Shown piece after piece: positions 6,123 to 8,296 of a stretch of 8,296 nucleotides of DNA. How positions within the stretch are numbered: the stretch's first letter is position 1; each line of letters starts with the position of its first letter. Origin of the DNA: a bacterium. Lineage in GTDB: Bacteria > Desulfobacterota > GWC2-55-46. Location: positions 1-8,296 of the forward strand of contig SCQA01000085.1 of the NCBI GenBank assembly GCA_004298725.1. Direction: 5' to 3'. The notes below the pieces were generated by a model. The model searched no databases, had not been told where the DNA came from, and saw nothing but the letters and a program-made list of their open reading frames with translations. The translations under genes and the position numbers were made by a program.

Positions 6123-6611
6123 TCAACGTGTTTGTGGCGTCGCGTTTATCAGTCTGCTTACAAACTCCCATTCAGCGTATTTTGTTTTGCCTTCAAATGA
6201 TTTGTACTCATCCGGGAAATTTCTTTTTTTAAGCGGTTCTTTATCGCTCTTGCTCCTTATGCCGAAGATTTTGCCATCAGCGTTCATTATAACATCCCAC
6301 GAGCCGTCTGTAACCGGGTCTTTGTAAAGCCGGCGCAGATGTTTTCTGGGCGCAATCAACTTGTTGTCGTAAAGCAGGCTTTCGAGCTTTTCAGGATATG
6401 ACCCGACGCTTAGAAAATACGAATCAATAGCAGTCTTAATCTGGTTGCCCCTGAACAGAAGCTCTTCCTCTTCTTCCGCTTTAATTACGGCAATGTGCCG
6501 CCTGACCGCCATAGACGCAACCAAGCCCGTTACGGCTATCGCGCCTGCAAGTACGATAAGGGTAAAGCCGCCTGACATGGAATATTTTTTTGGCTTTGCT
6601 TTTTTTACCAT
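6123..6611 (-). CDS. Type II secretion-like pseudopilin lacking Glu5 (pseudopilin 3)
   Basis: A 162-residue prepilin-type protein. The basic leader ends in SMSGG and is followed by FTLIVLAGAIAVTGLVASMAV. Prepilin peptidase cleavage is expected between Gly15 and Phe16, leaving a hydrophobic N-terminal helix that anchors it in the inner membrane and packs into the pseudopilus. Mature position 5, nearly always Glu in pilins, is Val (codon GTA), as is common in tip-type minor pseudopilins such as GspK. After a charged helix (AEEEEELLFRGNQIKTAIDSYF) comes SYPEKLESLLYD, then PRKHLRRLYKDPVTDGSWDVI, a pattern of a known PulG-like family. The C-terminal part (residues 110-162) is charged and ends without the YNEW tail of its neighbours. 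The ATG at 6611 sits inside the end of the preceding gene (7-nt overlap, ATGGTAA), indicating translational coupling. It is the last gene of the operon; no minus-strand terminator is obvious after it. Confidence 0.88.
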   Translation of the reverse strand: MVKKAKPKKYSMSGGFTLIVLAGAIAVTGLVASMAVRRHIAVIKAEEEEELLFRGNQIKTAIDSYFLSVGSYPEKLESLLYDNKLIAPRKHLRRLYKDPVTDGSWDVIMNADGKIFGIRSKSDKEPLKKRNFPDEYKSFEGKTKYAEWEFVSRLINATPQTR

Positions 6612-7000
6612 TCGTTATACGCGCTGTTGTCAAGCGCGATGATGTCGCTTCCGCTGTGGACATCGTATATTCCGCTGGCTTCGCCGTCGTTGTCCGCGTA
6701 TATAAGTTGCCAAGTTTCTGAAGAGTTCGTAAAAGGGTCTTTGGGCACCGTTCTTATATAGCCTTTCTTTACAATCTCATCGAGTGTTTGCGGGTATGCG
6801 CCTTGATCCGCAGAGTAGCGGTCTATAACGTCTCTCAGCACGAAAAGGTTTTCCCTCAGCACCGCCTCCCTTGCCTTTATCGTAAAACGCCTGACGGCAG
6901 GTTCCGCGATGGTGGCGAGGATGGCTATTACGGACATTACTATCAGCAGTTCTATAAGGGTAAAGCCTTTTTGCCTGTTTATTTTTGAATTACCATTCAT
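6605..7000 (-). CDS. GspG-like major pseudopilin (pseudopilin 2)
   Basis: A protein of 131 residues from the chosen start. The leader MNGNSKINRQKG is followed by FTLIELLIVMSVIAILATIAEPAV, with cleavage expected after Gly12 and Glu present at mature position 5 as needed for assembly and N-methylation. The soluble part has GAYPQTLDEIVKKGYIRTVPKDPFTNSSETWQLIY, the PxDPF/W arrangement of GspG proteins, and ends SGSDIIALDNSAYNEW. GspG forms the shaft of the type II secretion pseudopilus in the periplasm. The ATG at 7000 is preferred because it gives a normal 12-residue leader and overlaps the previous stop by 11 nt. A TTG at 7018, with GGAG 10 nt upstream, would add six residues. It is paralogous to the gene just upstream and probably arose by tandem duplication. 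Confidence 0.9.
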   Translation of the reverse strand: MNGNSKINRQKGFTLIELLIVMSVIAILATIAEPAVRRFTIKAREAVLRENLFVLRDVIDRYSADQGAYPQTLDEIVKKGYIRTVPKDPFTNSSETWQLIYADNDGEASGIYDVHSGSDIIALDNSAYNEW

Positions 7001-7439
7001 TGTATATAGTATTGTCAAGCGCGGTTTTCTCCGAGGCTGATTTTACGTCGTAAACGTCGGCAAAGTCCGTCCTGACGGCATCGGGTTTGTCGGTATATGA
7101 CCTTGTGGCATAATCGGCTTGGTTGGTAAACGGATCAGATGGAACCCTTCTGAGAAGTTTTTTTTCAACAAGTTCCTGAAGAGTTTTAGGGTACCCGGAA
7201 CGCCCGGATTCCTCGTCCTTTTTATACAGATGTTTGTCGTAATTCAGCTTGTATCTGTCAATGGCTTCCCTGATGCTTCTGAGGTTGCGCTTCAACTCAA
7301 GTTCATAGGCTTTTTTAACTGAAATACGCACAAGCGGCATTGCGGCGGAAGCAAGTATGGCGATTATGCTCAGCACGATAATAATTTCTATTAAAGTGAA
7401 ACCCCTTTGAAAAGTGAATTTATCGCGTGGCTTTCGCAT
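6990..7439 (-). CDS. GspG-like pseudopilin (pseudopilin 1)
   Basis: A 149-residue prepilin-type protein. The leader MRKPRDKFTFQRG is cut before Phe14, then comes FTLIEIIIVLSIIAILASAAMPLV with Glu at mature position 5. The soluble domain keeps the GspG order YPKTLQELVEKKLLRRVPSDPFTN and the C-terminal ALDNTIYNEW, nearly identical to the tail of the next gene. Compared with that gene it has an insertion around residues 58-72 (YDKHLYKKDEESGRS) and another before the tail (YATRSYTDKPDAVRTDF). The ATG at 7439 follows the secretin stop by 5 nt with no clear Shine-Dalgarno, which suggests reinitiation by ribosomes leaving the secretin gene. Expected role: subunit of the periplasmic pseudopilus of a type II secretion-like system. 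Which paralogue is the major subunit cannot be decided here. Confidence 0.9.
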   Translation of the reverse strand: MRKPRDKFTFQRGFTLIEIIIVLSIIAILASAAMPLVRISVKKAYELELKRNLRSIREAIDRYKLNYDKHLYKKDEESGRSGYPKTLQELVEKKLLRRVPSDPFTNQADYATRSYTDKPDAVRTDFADVYDVKSASEKTALDNTIYNEW

Positions 7440-7444
7440 AGTTT

Positions 7445-8296
7445 TTATTGAGCCGACTGCGGAACCGGATGCTCCGGCACTGCGGCGTTTTCATCTTCTG
7501 AAATATTTTGAGCGTTCGGCAAAGATGGCGGTTGAAATTGCCGAATGCTTAGGGCGCTACCCATGTAAGACTCTTCCTTGCCTGAAGGAATGGACTTGTT
7601 CACCTCAGGCGGAACGTCAATTACGCGAACAATCCTTGGCGTTATGGACATGAGGATATCCGTCTCTCCACTGGTTTCGCTCTTTGATTTAAAGAGAATG
7701 CCAAGAAGCGGGATATCCCCCAAGAACGGCACCTTTGATGTGGACGTTCTTTCGTTGTTTGATATAAGCCCGGCGAGCACAGCCTTTTCGCCGTCTTTTA
7801 AGCGCAGGAAAGTCTCGGCGTTCCTGCTTCTTGTGGTGTAGGCCTCGGTTGACTTGCCGTCCGCCTGAAGCGTAACTTTTTCGCCGAGCGAAGAGACTTC
7901 AAGTTTTACCTCAAGCGTAACCTCGCTCTCCTCGGAATGAACAATCGGAATAAAATCCATCTTCACGCCCACTTCCTTGTACTCGGGGGTACTGCCGGTG
8001 GTGGTCGTCTGCGCGACCGTCGTGGTTGACACCGCAATCGGCACCCTGTCTGAAATTGCGAAACGCGCTTTTTTCTTGTTGAGTATTCGTATCCTCGGGC
8101 TTGCAAGAGTCTTTACCATGCCTTGAGAAATAGCGAGGTTTAATGTGGCGTTAGGTATTGAAAAAAGGTAGTTGCCATCCGCGAGGTTTTTAAGTTGCGC
8201 AAGGGTTAGGAGGTCGCCTAATTTTCCTCCGGTAGGCGCAGCGCCGCCGTTAATCGAGTATTGGCTGAGCTTCGTGCCAAGCTCGAGAATTTTAGT
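7445..8296 (-). CDS. gspD: Secretin, GspD-like, C-terminal part (5' end outside the window)
   Basis: The reading frame is open from the right edge, giving the last 283 residues of a secretin, the multimeric outer-membrane gate of type II secretion. The visible part starts inside the secretin domain (TKILELGTKL...). Key family motifs follow: VKTLASPRIRILNKKKARFAI at about 61-81, a Thr-rich segment STTTVAQTTTTGSTPEYKEVG of the gate region, MDFIPIV, and TRSRNAETFLRLKDGEKAVLAGLI. VPFLGDIPLLGILFKS (about 189-204) and DILMSITPRIVR then close the barrel domain. A tail of about 58 residues after this, rich in Pro, Ser and Glu, may be the S-domain-like end that binds a pilotin in other systems; this is inference. 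An internal ATG at 8119 is not the real start, since coding continues through it. The symbol is given because three pseudopilin genes follow directly; a type IV pilus PilQ-like secretin is the less likely alternative. Confidence 0.92.
   Translation of the reverse strand, partial: TKILELGTKLSQYSINGGAAPTGGKLGDLLTLAQLKNLADGNYLFSIPNATLNLAISQGMVKTLASPRIRILNKKKARFAISDRVPIAVSTTTVAQTTTTGSTPEYKEVGVKMDFIPIVHSEESEVTLEVKLEVSSLGEKVTLQADGKSTEAYTTRSRNAETFLRLKDGEKAVLAGLISNNERTSTSKVPFLGDIPLLGILFKSKSETSGETDILMSITPRIVRVIDVPPEVNKSIPSGKEESYMGSALSIRQFQPPSLPNAQNISEDENAAVPEHPVPQSAQ

Noticed and set aside
7445..8119. Secretin starting at the ATG at 8119
   Set aside because: The same frame is open to the window edge, and the upstream residues are typical secretin sequence. 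This Met is internal, just ahead of the VKTLASPRI motif.
1..8296. CRISPR array, retron or toxin-antitoxin system
   Set aside because: No regularly spaced direct repeats, no reverse transcriptase frame and no pair of small overlapping genes with ribosome binding sites were found on either strand.

Overview
The window looks like chromosomal DNA of a diderm (Gram-negative) bacterium of moderate G+C. The secretin and pseudopilin genes require an outer membrane. The large multi-sensor histidine kinase and the GspD plus tandem GspG-like arrangement resemble what is found in Thermodesulfobacteriota (former Deltaproteobacteria), Nitrospirota and their relatives. This placement is inferred from gene style alone, and no marker gene here fixes the taxon.

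Left part (1-4183, minus strand): a two-component pair. A 1232-residue membrane histidine kinase (periplasmic double-Cache-like sensor, HAMP, PAS, two GAF, PAS, HisKA, HATPase) is followed 41 nt later by a GTG-started response regulator with a good ribosome binding site. The regulator runs off the left edge just where a coiled-coil linker begins, so its output domain is not visible.

Middle part (4184-6122): about 1.9 kb without a convincing protein gene. It holds two REP-like palindromes, a complete tRNA-Phe(GAA) gene with promoter and strong terminator, a 144-bp MITE-like imperfect palindrome, and a consensus promoter. About 100 bp after that promoter lies the 5' half of a tRNA-Val(GAC) gene that breaks off in the 3' strand of the anticodon stem. 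A plus-strand terminator follows 80 bp later. This looks like a site of past integration or deletion and is the oddest part of the window.

Right part (6123-8296, minus strand): the 3' end of a type II secretion-like operon. It reads secretin (5' end outside the window), pseudopilin 1, pseudopilin 2, pseudopilin 3, with a 5-nt gap and then overlapping stop/start codons. The first two pseudopilins are GspG-like paralogues ending in ALDNxxYNEW. The third lacks the conserved Glu at mature position 5. The secretin would form the outer-membrane gate and the pseudopilins the periplasmic piston. The ATPase, inner-membrane platform and prepilin peptidase are not in the window.

No CRISPR array, rRNA, transposase or integrase gene was found. 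The most interesting leads are the truncated tRNA-Val unit, the MITE-like palindrome and the Glu5-lacking pseudopilin.
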